Positions 11,048 to 21,149 of a stretch of DNA of 64,000 bases are shown piece after piece. The notes under the pieces are model-generated. The model worked only from the letters and a program-made list of their open reading frames with translations, did no database searches and had not been told where the DNA came from. Each line of letters begins with the position of its first letter. The stretch's first letter is position 1. The stretch spans positions 153,126,409-153,190,408 of the forward strand of contig BSWB01000002.1 of NCBI GenBank assembly GCA_033239125.1, written 5' to 3'. A program made the position numbers and the translations under genes. The DNA is from Fagopyrum homotropicum (lineage: Eukaryota; Streptophyta; Magnoliopsida; Caryophyllales; Polygonaceae).

Positions 11048-12619
11048 TCACTGCGGTGGAGGCGGAGGCGGGAATGGATGGAAGCTAGGGTCATAGTGCC
11101 GCCCGAACTGCTGGCGGTAGACGTCTCTCATCATATGATCGAGGTCGTCTATGCGTCCATCTCTAGCATCGGCTCGAATCTCCAATGCTCCCACTCTATC
11201 AGAAAGGCTAGTAGCCCACTCTGGCATCTACTCATACCATCCCGGAGCCTGACTGTACCACCCCGGTGCATCTGACGGTGCTGGTGCTGGTGGCGGTGGC
11301 TGCTGTGCGGACCATGGAGGTGGAGCTCCGTACCATGCAGGAGGTGTCTCCATCCAAGTGGGTCTCTCGCTCACGCTGGCGCGGCGAGAAGATGAACCTG
11401 AAGCTCTGGCTGGACGTGGAGAACGTCTAGGCACATCAGAAGCAATGTCCGGCTGATCCGGAAACGTGCCAAACTCCTACTCTGCTCCTCCTCCTCCCTC
11501 ATACCGATCTCTCATCTCCTCCTCCTCAACTACGGGCGGTGGTGGGACATATGGAGGAGCTGCAATCCTGTTCGCATGCATAGCTGCGAACGTCGCCTTC
11601 CAATTATGGCATCCAGCCATAATGGAATACTCCGGGAGCCACTCAATGCCCCTCCCCGTCCTACTCTCCCATGGCATAGCTGCATAAGGCGGACCTCTAT
11701 GGGTAGGGAAGATAAGACCTCTAGTCATGAAGGCCTGGAGTCCTAGGGGTACGGCTGGAATACGTGTGCATGCAGAAAAATCTACCCCCAATATCCTAGC
11801 AAGGTGGGTGACTATCCCACCATATCCAATGTTGCCCGCCCTCTTGTTCTTTAGCTTGCTCATGGTAGCAGCTAAGAGGGTGGTGTAGTCAGCAGGGTGC
11901 CCATACAACATAGAGTACAACAGAAAGAGCTCATCCGTCTTGATCTTCTAAGGTGTCTCTGTCCTAGGGAAGAGACACTCAGAAAGAACACGGTGAGCAA
12001 TCTTCAAGGCTAAGTGATACATCAACTTAGCCTTGGTATCAGCTGGTTGCCAGCGGTCCTCGCTGGCGTAAATCATAGCAACCTCCTCCCAAAAGTCTTT
12101 GGCGTAAACGCCGCTAGGAAAACGACCATTGAAGGTCTCTTGGAACCCAAAGAAGGCTCCAAACTCTCGGATGGTAAAATCATAGTTTCTTTCCATAAGA
12201 CGGAAAGAAACGGTCCTATCCACGTGGTTGTGCTCAAAAGACGTCACAACCTCTCTCGTGATCTCCTCGTAGGCGTCTTCTCGGATAGCCGAGAAGACAA
12301 CAAGTCTGGCTCTATCCAATAGCCAAGTAAGGTCATCTATGATGTTTAGAGGAGCTAAATCCTCCAACAATAGGTACCTAGGTCCGATAACAACCCTCTT
12401 ACAGATCCTCTCTAATGCATCGAGATGATCCTCGTGAATGGTAGGTACCCTAGGGCTAGGAGGTGCGGGTGATGAAGGTGATGATGGAGGTGAAGGGGAG
12501 GAAGGTGGTGGTGCTCTAGAGGATGAAGAGGAAGAGGGGTTACCCTTCCTCTTTTTGTTCTTATCCTGCTCATTCTTCTTCTCCTTAATTCTCCCAGAAA
12601 CTCTCCTCACAAAATCCAT
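11048..12619 (-). pseudogene. Athila env-position ORF, broken by three in-frame TAG codons
   Basis: From the ATG at 12,619-12,617 one frame can be followed for 524 codons to a TGA at 11,050-11,048. It is interrupted by TAG at 11,950-11,948, 11,479-11,477 and 11,230-11,228, with no frameshift. The N-terminus is basic and Ser/Pro-rich (RRVSGRIKEKK, then runs of PSSP). The middle has VSFRLMERNYDFTIREFGAF and GVYAKDFWEEVAMIYA, which resembles the Arabidopsis ATHILA ORF-1 family. The C-terminal part is proline- and tryptophan-rich (WYGAPPPWS, GWYSQAPGWYE). Its place after pol is that of the env-like gene of Athila elements; I see no clear membrane-spanning segment. All three breaks are TAG, as expected from C-to-T change of CAG. 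Confidence 0.75.
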
Positions 12620-13448
12620 TACTGTTCAAAACCACGGTCTGTTCTTGGTGTTCCACGGCCGTGGAATTGACAGAGACCGTGGTTCGTCTCGCTTTTTCTC
12701 AAAATCTAGCAAACAACACCCAAACTTAGCAATCAGGCAACCCTAGTCTAATTCCTTCCAATTTCAATCAGTTCTCCTATAATTTCTAGCAAAAACGAAC
12801 CCGAATTGACAAAGATAGAGAAGAGCGAAAAAAACCTAGGTTTCGGATTTTAAAATCCGAATTCTGCGTTCCTTGGTGATTTGCCGCTCGATTCGTTGCT
12901 TGGATCTCGTTGGTGGTCGAATTTGCTTCAGTTTGGGTCGAAGAATCGTTGAAAACGATTAATGAATGGAGAATTGAGGTGAGGGGTGTGGAATCGGCGA
13001 AAATGGTCGTGGAATTGGGTTTTGTGAAGGGTTTTTGTGAAGAACGTGGTTTATATAGTGGCCGGCAAAATTTTTGAAAACCACGGTCTATCGGGAGGTT
13101 CCACGGCCATGGAAATGTACGGAACCGTGGTTTTGGTGATTTTTCAAAGGCTTTTGGAAATTACGGTCACTGTAGCTGTCACGACCGTGGTTTAGGCCGT
13201 GGAACTCTCTGTAATGCTCCAAAGTTCAGGTTTCGTCACTTTTCTTCAACATTACTCTTCCCTTTTCCTTTTCCATTGTCCCTACATCCAAAAACACGAA
13301 CATACCGGAAGAAATCGAAGGCAAAACAAAGCAAAAACGTCTAAACTAAGCTAAACTATGAATCGAAAACAAAAACGTAAATGCGATACCTTGGGTTGCC
13401 TCCCAAGAAGCGCTTTGTTTAAGGTCCGTAGCTAGACCAAACTCGCAC
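12620..13448. other. Athila spacer between pol and the third ORF, rich in CCGTGG motifs
   Basis: Non-coding. It holds a perfect TTCCACGGCCGTGGAA at 12,651-12,666, a near copy at about 13,100 (TTCCACGGCCATGGAA) and a further motif CACGACCGTGGTTTAGGC near 13,180. The stretch at 12,633-12,664 is an inverted version of a 33-bp LTR segment containing AAGAACAGACCGTGG. Confidence 0.7.
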
Positions 13449-16400
13449 TTATTCGAGTGCGGTGGGCGCGAACTCTTCAGCTTGGAGTTCCGGTGTATAC
13501 TTCTTGAGTCGTTGACCGTTCACCTTAAAGCTTCCGCCCGCTTCACCCCATACTTCAACTGCACCATGGGGAAAAATACGTTTGATTAGAAAAGGTCCGG
13601 TCCAACGAGATTTAAGCTTACTTGGAAAGAGAAGAAGCCTTGAATTGAAGAGGAGAACTTGATCTCCTTCTTTGAAGTCCTTTGGAATGATATGCTTATC
13701 ATGCCAACGCTTTGCTCTCTCCTTATAAATCTTGGCGTTCTCATAGGCGTTCAAGCGGAGTTCTTCAAGCTCATTAAGGTTCAAGAGACGCTTCTCTCCC
13801 GCTTCCTTCATGCTGAAATTCAACCATTTGATAGCCCAAAACGCCTTGTGCTCCAACTCTACCGGTAAGTGACAAGACTTCCCATACACAAGGTTGTATG
13901 GTGTGGTTCCTATGGGAGTCTTGTACGCAGTCCGGTACGCCCATAATGCATCATCAAGCTTCAAAGACCAATCCTTCCTAGTCCTTGAAACCGTCTTCTC
14001 TAGGATTCCTTTAATCTCCCGATTTGAGATCTCAACTTGTCCACTAGTTTGTGGGTGATAAGGGGTGGCGATCTTGTGAGTAACCCCATACTTAGCTAGA
14101 AGAGCTTCAAAGCGCCAGGCGATGAAGTGAGAACCTCCATCACTAATGATAGTCCTTGGTGTCCCAAATCGTGGGAAGATGGTCTTGTTAAAGAACTTAA
14201 CCACCACCATGGCGTCATTGGTGGGAGAGGCAATTGCTTCCACCCATCTAGAAACATAATCCACCGCCAAGAGTATGAATTGGTTTCCACAAGATGATGG
14301 GAACGGTCCCATAAAATCTACTCCCCAAACGTCGAAAATCTCCACCTCTTGGATGTTATTTAGAGGCATCTCATTCCTCCTAGAGATATTACCTATTCTT
14401 TGACAAGCATCGCAGCAGGAAACAAAGGATTGCACATCTCTAAATAAAGTAGGCCAAAAGAATCCAGATTGCAATACCTTAGCGCTAGTCTTGTTCGAAC
14501 TAGCGTGTCCTCCACAAGGTAGTGAATGACAATGGCGGATGACACCTTGCATCTCATCTTCCGGCACACATCGCCGAATGATGCCATCCGGACCTCTCTT
14601 AAAGAGGAGAGGTTCATTCCAAAAGTATTCCCGAACATCCTTAAAGAACTTCTTTCTTTGTGCGTAGGATAGTCCGGGTGGTATCTCCTGGCAAACCAAA
14701 TAGTTAACAAAATCAGCAAACCATGGTTCGTTACCTTTGGAGATCACATCGATGCACTCCTCAATGATATGTAGGTGTTCGTCCGGGAAGGAGTCATCTA
14801 TAGGTAAGTGGTCGTCCTCTAAATGTGTTAGGCGACTCAAATGATCCGCAACAGAATTTTTCGAACCCTTCTTGTCGCGGATCTCTAGATCGAATTCTTG
14901 TAGGAGAAGAATCCATCTAATTAGCCTTGGCTTCGCATCCTTCTTTGCAAGGAGGTACCGGATCACAGCATGATCCGTGTAGACAATCACCTTTGCACCT
15001 ACAAGATAAGAGCGAAACTTGTCAATAGCATAAACAATGGCTAAAAATTCCTTTTCCGTAGTGGCGTAGTTGAGCTGCGCTTCATCTAGCGTCTTGCTAG
15101 CATAGTATATGGCATGGGTTCGCCCTTCCTTTCGTTTTCCAAGAACAGCTCCTATAGCTACGTCACTAGCATCGCACATAACCTCAAAGGGAAGAGTCCA
15201 ATCCGGAGGTTGGATAATAGGTGCTGAAATTAGAGCTTCCCGGATCATGTTAAACGCATCCAAGCATTCCTGTGAAAACTCAGAAACTGCATCCTTCATC
15301 AATAGATTAGTAAGAGGTTTTGATATTTTAGAGAAATCCTTTATGAAGCGCCTATAGAATCCCGCATGTCCTAAGAAACTTCTTATCCCTTTCACCGAAG
15401 TTGGGAGAGGAAGCTTCTCTATAGTCTCTATTTTCGCCTTATCCACCTCAATCCCTCTACTAGAGATTAAGTGTCCTAAAACAATTCCTTCCTTAACCAT
15501 GAATTGACACTTCTCCCAATTAAGAACTAGGTTAGTGTCTTCACATCTTTGTAATACAAGAGCAAGGTTAGAAAGACAATTGTGAAAAGAGGAACCGTAT
15601 ACGGAGAAGTCATCCATGAAGACCTCCATGATTTCCTCAATGTATTCGGAGAAGATGGCCATCATGCACCTTTGAAAGGTGGTTGGGGCGTTGCAAAGCC
15701 CGAACGGCATTCTCCTATAGGCAAACGTACCCCACGGGCACGTGAATGTGGTCTTCTCCTGATCATCCGGGTGTATCGGAATCTGAAAGAAACCACTATA
15801 ACCGTCAAGATAGCAAAAATGTGAATGTTGTGCTAACCTTTCAAGCATTTGATCAATGAATGTCAATGGGAAGTGATCCTTCCTCGTCGCATTGTTAAGC
15901 TTGCGGTAGTCTATGCACATCCGCCATCCCGTTACGGTTCGGGTAGGAATGAGTTCGTTGTTCTTGTTGGTGATGACCGTCATTCCTCCCTTCTTCGGAA
16001 CTACTTGAACTGGACTCACCCACTTACTATCGGATATAGGGTAGATGATACCTGCATCAAGAAGTTTAAGAATTTCCTTCTTGACAACCTCCTTCATGGT
16101 CGGATTTAACCGCCTTTGAGGTTGTCTTGAAGTCCTAAAGTCCTCTTCCATTAATATTTTATGCATGCATAGGGAAGGTTTGATTCCTACTAAGTCCTCA
16201 ATAGTATATCCTAAGGCTTTTCTATGTTTTCTAAGGACAACCATTAGCTCATTATGTTCATCTATGCTTAGATTGGAACTAACAATAACCGGAAAGGTAG
16301 AATTAGGTCCTAGAAAAGCGTACCTTAGATGAGTAGGAAGTGGCTTTAGTTCCATCACTTTCGGAGCTTCCAATGGCTCTTGTGGAGCTTCCGATGCTTC

Positions 16401-17978
16401 CTTAGAAGTGTCTAAGGAAGTAGAAAGTGTGGGAGAAGAATCAAAAGAAGTTGAAGAAGTGTCACGATCACCCTCTTCCACGGCCAAAATTACGGTTTCC
16501 ATACACCCTTCACGGCCGTGGTTTAGGGCGTGGAAAGGAAATATGGTTGCTCTGCTTCCTCCACGACCGTGTAACTCTCTAGAGTGAGTCACGCTTTGGT
16601 TGGTGAAATCCACGGCCGTGGAATATAGTGTATGGCCGTGGATTCTCACGTTTTCTGCCTCATCGTGGAGTTTCTCAAACTCCTCTTCACCTACCTCTTC
16701 TTGTGCTTCTAAGGCTTCAATTACCTCATTGCACTCCTCTTCTTCCCCTACATTCATTAGACTCATAGTAATAACCTTTTGCAAAGGATCTTTGAAGGGA
16801 ATAGCGCTTACCTCCTCTCTAGACAACCCTTCTTCATCTTGGATATTGAATATATCTTCATCAAAGATTGGCTCCTTCACTAGAGTGGAAAGAACAAACT
16901 CTACCTTCTCCTCCCCTATGTCAAAGGCGAGTCTAGCATTCTTGCAATCGACTATGCAGCCGGAAGTTGCAAGAAACGGTATTCCGAGTATGATCGGGAC
17001 CGGACTATCTGCAGGAATGTCAAGCACAACAAAATCAATGGGAACAAAGAATTTACCTAGCTTGACTGGGACGTCTTCCACAATACCGACGGGGCGAGTG
17101 ATGGATCGATCCGCCATGTACAACGTCATCTTCACCGGTTTAGGGTCGCCTAAACCGATCTTCCTACATAATGCAAGTGGTATGATGCTCACACTTGCTC
17201 CCAAGTCACATAAAGCATCATATGTGACGTCTCCCACTCCTATGGGAATGCAAAATGACCCCGGATCCTTTAGCTTTCGGGGCATTTTCACCTTCATGGT
17301 CTTGATGAGATCCGAAGAATCCGAACTCATCTTAACCTCTCCAAAATCCTCTAACTTTCTCTTGTTAGAGAGGATTTCCTTCAAGAACTTGCCATAAGCC
17401 GGCATACCTACAATAGCATCAATGAAGGGTATATTAATATGCAGCTTGCTCATGAGTTCTATAAACTTACCAAATTGTTTATCTAGGCGCGCTCTCGCTC
17501 TAGATTGAGGGAATGGTAGGGGAGGTTTGTAAGCCGGAGGAGGAACGTAGACATCTTCCTTCTCCTTCTCCTTCTCTTTGTCTTTCTCAACGGAGACTTC
17601 AACAAACTTGAGCTGCGGATCGGTGGTAGTCACTCCGCTCCTAGTTGTGATTGCCATCACCCTTCCCTTAGGGTTGTCCTCCGTCTTTCCTGGAAGTTTC
17701 CCTTGATCCCTAGGAACTTCCTCCGCATGGCTGAACATTTGGTTTTCTAAAACCTTTTGGGCTTTATCAACCTTGGAAATTTGATCATCAACCTTAATGA
17801 TGCGGTTCTCCAAGCCTTGAATCTTTCCCAAAATCATTTCCAACATGGGATCGGGCTTCTCCTTCCCCGAAGCGTTTCCTCCATTAGATGTTTGCCCCTG
17901 GCTTTTCAAAGGAGTAGAGGAAGAGGAAGGTGGAGTTAGTGAATTCGAATTGGAAGGATAAGAGTTACCGGAGTTTTG
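13449..17978 (-). CDS. Athila pol: protease, reverse transcriptase, RNase H, integrase
   Basis: The frame is open from just after the gag stop (17,978) to 13,449, about 1,509 codons. There is no ATG near the start, so it is probably made as a Gag-Pol fusion across the stop. Numbering from the TTG at 17,909: coiled-coil start (IQGLENRIIKV), protease with CDLGASVSIIP at about 234 and PIILGIPFLATSG at about 305; a motif-rich linker at about 430-475; reverse transcriptase at about 605-790 with the YxDD-equivalent FMDDFSVYG near 764; RNase H at about 880-1010 (CDASDVAIGAVLGK, YTDHAVIRYLL); integrase with the HHCC zinc domain (HASSNKTS, CCDACQ) and the D,D,E core (WGVDFMGPF, TIISDGGSHF, QVEISNREIKG). 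No internal stop or frameshift is seen. The catalytic residues look complete, so this pol may still be functional. Confidence 0.95.
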   Translation of the reverse strand, partial: QNSGNSYPSNSNSLTPPSSSSTPLKSQGQTSNGGNASGKEKPDPMLEMILGKIQGLENRIIKVDDQISKVDKAQKVLENQMFSHAEEVPRDQGKLPGKTEDNPKGRVMAITTRSGVTTTDPQLKFVEVSVEKDKEKEKEKEDVYVPPPAYKPPLPFPQSRARARLDKQFGKFIELMSKLHINIPFIDAIVGMPAYGKFLKEILSNKRKLEDFGEVKMSSDSSDLIKTMKVKMPRKLKDPGSFCIPIGVGDVTYDALCDLGASVSIIPLALCRKIGLGDPKPVKMTLYMADRSITRPVGIVEDVPVKLGKFFVPIDFVVLDIPADSPVPIILGIPFLATSGCIVDCKNARLAFDIGEEKVEFVLSTLVKEPIFDEDIFNIQDEEGLSREEVSAIPFKDPLQKVITMSLMNVGEEEECNEVIEALEAQEEVGEEEFEKLHDEAENVRIHGHTLYSTAVDFTNQSVTHSRELHGRGGSRATIFPFHALNHGREGCMETVILAVEEGDRDTSSTSFDSSPTLSTSLDTSKEASEAPQEPLEAPKVMELKPLPTHLRYAFLGPNSTFPVIVSSNLSIDEHNELMVVLRKHRKALGYTIEDLVGIKPSLCMHKILMEEDFRTSRQPQRRLNPTMKEVVKKEILKLLDAGIIYPISDSKWVSPVQVVPKKGGMTVITNKNNELIPTRTVTGWRMCIDYRKLNNATRKDHFPLTFIDQMLERLAQHSHFCYLDGYSGFFQIPIHPDDQEKTTFTCPWGTFAYRRMPFGLCNAPTTFQRCMMAIFSEYIEEIMEVFMDDFSVYGSSFHNCLSNLALVLQRCEDTNLVLNWEKCQFMVKEGIVLGHLISSRGIEVDKAKIETIEKLPLPTSVKGIRSFLGHAGFYRRFIKDFSKISKPLTNLLMKDAVSEFSQECLDAFNMIREALISAPIIQPPDWTLPFEVMCDASDVAIGAVLGKRKEGRTHAIYYASKTLDEAQLNYATTEKEFLAIVYAIDKFRSYLVGAKVIVYTDHAVIRYLLAKKDAKPRLIRWILLLQEFDLEIRDKKGSKNSVADHLSRLTHLEDDHLPIDDSFPDEHLHIIEECIDVISKGNEPWFADFVNYLVCQEIPPGLSYAQRKKFFKDVREYFWNEPLLFKRGPDGIIRRCVPEDEMQGVIRHCHSLPCGGHASSNKTSAKVLQSGFFWPTLFRDVQSFVSCCDACQRIGNISRRNEMPLNNIQEVEIFDVWGVDFMGPFPSSCGNQFILLAVDYVSRWVEAIASPTNDAMVVVKFFNKTIFPRFGTPRTIISDGGSHFIAWRFEALLAKYGVTHKIATPYHPQTSGQVEISNREIKGILEKTVSRTRKDWSLKLDDALWAYRTAYKTPIGTTPYNLVYGKSCHLPVELEHKAFWAIKWLNFSMKEAGEKRLLNLNELEELRLNAYENAKIYKERAKRWHDKHIIPKDFKEGDQVLLFNSRLLLFPSKLKSRWTGPFLIKRIFPHGAVEVWGEAGGSFKVNGQRLKKYTPELQAEEFAPTALE

Positions 17979-19358
17979 TTAATTGGAGCGCCAATTGTTG
18001 TTGTTTGAACCCCTATTGTTGTTCCAATTGTTGTTCCGGTTGTTGTTGTTGCCATTCCAATTATTCCGGTTGTTGTTCCGGTTATTGTTGTTGCAGTTTG
18101 TATTCTCACCACCATTGTTGTTGTTGCCCAAGTAGCCAACATCCTTTCCTTGTTGCTTTGGAAAGTTGGTCTTGATAGCCTCCTTCAACTCTTTGATTTC
18201 ATTGTTGAGGGAGAAAATTTGATTTTGAGCTTCATGTGTGAGCTTTGCTCCTTGCTCCACACGATTTCCCTCTACCTTCCGGTGAGAATACTTCTCTATG
18301 ACCCTTGCTTGCTTCTCAATGAAGTCCCAAGCGTCATCTTCTCTCATGTCCATGAATGTACCACATGAGAGGGATTGGAGCTTGAATTGTGTCTCCACAT
18401 CCAGCCCTTTATAGTATATCTCCAACAATGCAAGCTTGGATATGCCATGATGAGGGCAATCCAATAACAAATCCTGAAACCTTTCCCAAGATTGAAACAA
18501 ACTTTCGTTAGATCTCATGAAAAATGCATTAATCTTACCTCTAAGTTCCGCCGTTTTGGATGGCGGAAAGAACTTAGTGAGGAACTCCGCGGAAAGGTCT
18601 TCCCATGTGTCTAGTTTCCCACTAGGAAGAGCTTGGTACCAAGATAATGCTTTCCCCTTCAAGGAGAAGAAGAAAGGCTTGAGCTTATAGTTGTTGGTAG
18701 TCGCGTTCTTCGGCCTCATTGTCTCCATCATACACTCAAAGTTTTGCAAGTGTTGGTGTGGAGATTCAGCGCTTGTCCCGCCAAATTGGTTTTGGCGAAC
18801 AAGAGTAATAACTTGAGGGTTGAAGCTAAACCCTTGTACATCATCAGCATCAAAGTTCACACCTAGACGGCGTGGTTGCTGCGTTGGATCCATCCTTTGG
18901 CCAAGAGTTCTTGGCTCCTCATCCACACGTTCGATCCTTGCATTCCTAGGTGGAACACGGCGATTAGCAGCTGCCCGTGGATGGAATGGATTCACATTGA
19001 TCGTGGGATCAATTTCCTCTAGCGGTGGCATGGAGGAGTCGCTATCCTCATTGGATGAGTTAGCTCTAACCGATCTTCCTGGTCTCCTCCTTTTCTTTTT
19101 CTCCTTGAGGTTATTTATCTCAATCCTCATTTGGAACATCATATCCGTTAGATCGTCAACTTTCATTTGATGACGATCCGTTTCTTCTCTACGTGTCTTC
19201 TCACTCCATAGGAGTTGAGCTTCTTTCTCCGCTAGCTCCGATTGAAGATCACGTTCGTGTTCTTCAGCCATTTTCTTTTCCTTACGCTTTTGCCTTAAAG
19301 TCCTCTCAAGCTCTTGATCAAGAGGTAAGAGATCCTCGGTGTTCCTAGACCTGCGCAT
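17979..19358 (-). CDS. Athila gag
   Basis: 459 residues from the ATG at 19,358-19,356. The first 100 residues are charged and coiled-coil-like (ELERTLRQKRKEKKMAEEHE). The central region is the retrotransposon gag/capsid domain, with LKPFFFSLKGKALSWYQALP, WEDLSAEFLTKFFPPSKT and FMRSNESLFQSWERFQDLL. The C-terminus is an Asn/Gly-rich low-complexity stretch (NRNNNRNNWNGNNNNRNN) instead of a clear CCHC knuckle. The frame ends at TAA (17,981-17,979), followed by CAA, in the same frame as pol. Confidence 0.93.
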   Translation of the reverse strand: MRRSRNTEDLLPLDQELERTLRQKRKEKKMAEEHERDLQSELAEKEAQLLWSEKTRREETDRHQMKVDDLTDMMFQMRIEINNLKEKKKRRRPGRSVRANSSNEDSDSSMPPLEEIDPTINVNPFHPRAAANRRVPPRNARIERVDEEPRTLGQRMDPTQQPRRLGVNFDADDVQGFSFNPQVITLVRQNQFGGTSAESPHQHLQNFECMMETMRPKNATTNNYKLKPFFFSLKGKALSWYQALPSGKLDTWEDLSAEFLTKFFPPSKTAELRGKINAFFMRSNESLFQSWERFQDLLLDCPHHGISKLALLEIYYKGLDVETQFKLQSLSCGTFMDMREDDAWDFIEKQARVIEKYSHRKVEGNRVEQGAKLTHEAQNQIFSLNNEIKELKEAIKTNFPKQQGKDVGYLGNNNNGGENTNCNNNNRNNNRNNWNGNNNNRNNNWNNNRGSNNNNWRSN

Positions 19359-19436
19359 GCACTTAAAGAGATATCAAATAACAAGGGAAGAGCACCCAAG
19401 CTTGACAACCGTAAACCGAATTCCGCCTAAACCAAA

Positions 19437-19454
19437 TCCCCGGCAATGGCGCCA
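19437..19454 (-). other. Athila primer binding site, tRNA-Asp type
   Basis: In element orientation, TGGCGCCATTGCCGGGGA lies 6 bases after the 5' LTR. It differs by one base from the tRNA-Asp-type site TGGCGCCGTTGCCGGGGA typical of Athila/Tat elements. Confidence 0.88.
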
Positions 19455-19460
19455 AAAACT

Positions 19461-21149
19461 TGTTCGCAACTTAGCGTGCGTGCAAATAAGCTTTAAATTT
19501 ATAAAACTAGAATCAAGCAAGCGAACCAGCAGTGTACGGATCAATATAGTTAAGCAAGAATTCCAGAGTATCGAACACAGGGATTTGGGGGGTTAAATCC
19601 AATTATAGGTTATCAAGCGAGTAAATGTAAGAAGCTTTTCAAGTATTGGGAAAACAACAATCCTAAAGATCCAAGTATCCAGCTATGGCAATCGATTCAA
19701 GATATACTAATGATATAAGGACAGAGTTAAGATATGCAAATGTATGCTAATGTAAGGTAATCGTACGGTGAAGTTCCAAAAACCTTATATGACTCACCTA
19801 CAAGACACTCTCTATAAAGGTTGTTGAGGCTTCAATATAGAAAGGTTCTAAAGGTAAGAATTAATGTCAAATACCCAAACTTGTAATCCAAGGATCAAGA
19901 CTAACTAAACCGATTAAGGTTATGACACTCACAATAGAGGTAGAGGTTGTTGAGGCTTCACTACCACTTAGAAAAGGCAAGTCAAGACTAAGTTAAAGCA
20001 AATCTTTAACTTTGGATTAAAGTAAAAGCAAGTTCGTAACTTAACACAAAATTACGGGTAGTTCTTGAGTTCCACGGCCGTGGAAGCTCAAGAACAGACC
20101 GTGGATTAGGTTCGTCGGCGATTCTCTCTAACGCTCAGGATCCAATCTGTTTACGATCAATCTATCATCGTCTAAGCCACAACTATCAATCCTTCACCTT
20201 AGAATTGTTAAGGGTTTTTAGCCAACAATAGTCATATTGATATCAAATTCAAGGTTTAAAAGATTGAAAGATGAAAACTTCCGAAAACCTTCAATAACTT
20301 TCAAATCAATCTCAAAGTCACAATCAAGAACAATAACGTCAATAGATTCGGAATAGAACAAACAATCACAATCTTAGATAAGAGGGAAAAACGGGATGTC
20401 AATCCGTCTTCTAGATCAAACCTAAACAAGAAGCGAAATCTCCTTGCGAACAATCTTCCGAATCTTCGTTCCTTCCATAAAACCCAATGACAAAGCGCAA
20501 TAATCTCCCCAAACACAATCTCCGCCAAATGCGAAATTAGGGCAATTCCAAGCGCAACGTAAGATGCGTCTATGCGTAAGCGAAGGTGACGGAATCTCTC
20601 TTCGTCCGTCCTTTTATAGTGTAAGATAAAGTATCGGCCCGGCCCAATTGCGTAGGAGATCGTGGCTTAAAGTGTGGCGAAAAAGATCGCCAAGATCACG
20701 GTCGTGGAAGGGTTCCACGGCCGTAATTTAGAGCGTGGAAATCAACACGGTTTGAACCAACTCCTCCACGGCCGTAGAAGTTACTGGAATGAACCACGCT
20801 TCCCTTGCCATGGTTCCACGGCCGTGGACTTGAACGTGGAAAGTAATACGGCCGTATTTTAGAGCGTGGTTTAGGGCCAGAACGTGATTCTTCCTTAGCC
20901 TCGTGCATTCTTCAAGTTGGCACTCCCTTAGCTCCTAGGAATGTCCTCAATTCATGGACATGCTCAATCAACTCCATCCTTGCTCAATTCTATTCGGAAA
21001 TAGCTCTCAATTACCTATAATCAACATAAAGCTTGTGTAGATCTCTATATCGACATTATAGACAAACTAGCTCACAAATGCATCAATGCTCAATCAATGA
21101 CTATCAATATGGATCAAATACACTTAGAAAACGTGCCTAAAATATCACA
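19461..21149 (-). repeat. 5' LTR of the Athila element
   Basis: Same length as the left LTR and differing at roughly 20 sites, mostly transitions. Carries the same palindrome TTCCACGGCCGTGGAA (near 20,070) and the ACGGCCGT-type motifs at 20,697-20,870. The element's promoter should lie here; I could not fix a transcription start. Confidence 0.95.

Larger units (their letters stand above)
8709..21149 (-). mobile_element. Athila-type Ty3/gypsy retrotransposon, full length, 12.4 kb
   Basis: Two LTRs of the same length (1689 bp, 8709-10,397 and 19,461-21,149) flank the coding region, which reads on the minus strand, so the 5' LTR is on the right. In element orientation the LTR runs from TGTGATATTTT to GTTGCGAACA. 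Flanking 5-mers are TTATT and ATATT (4 of 5 match). A tRNA-Asp-type primer site, gag, pol and an env-position third ORF are all present in that order, as in Athila elements. By eye the LTRs differ at about 20 positions (about 1.2 percent), so the insertion is fairly recent. It sits inside the hAT-like element, 81 bp from the non-autonomous LTR element. Confidence 0.95.

Noticed and set aside
11466..12746. Plus-strand frames of 70-100 aa
   Set aside because: Antisense to the third Athila ORF; composition is its mirror (Gly/Asp-rich from Pro/Ser-rich).
16600..17397. 265-aa plus-strand frame
   Set aside because: Antisense shadow of the Athila pol protease region, whose minus-strand frame has clear motifs.
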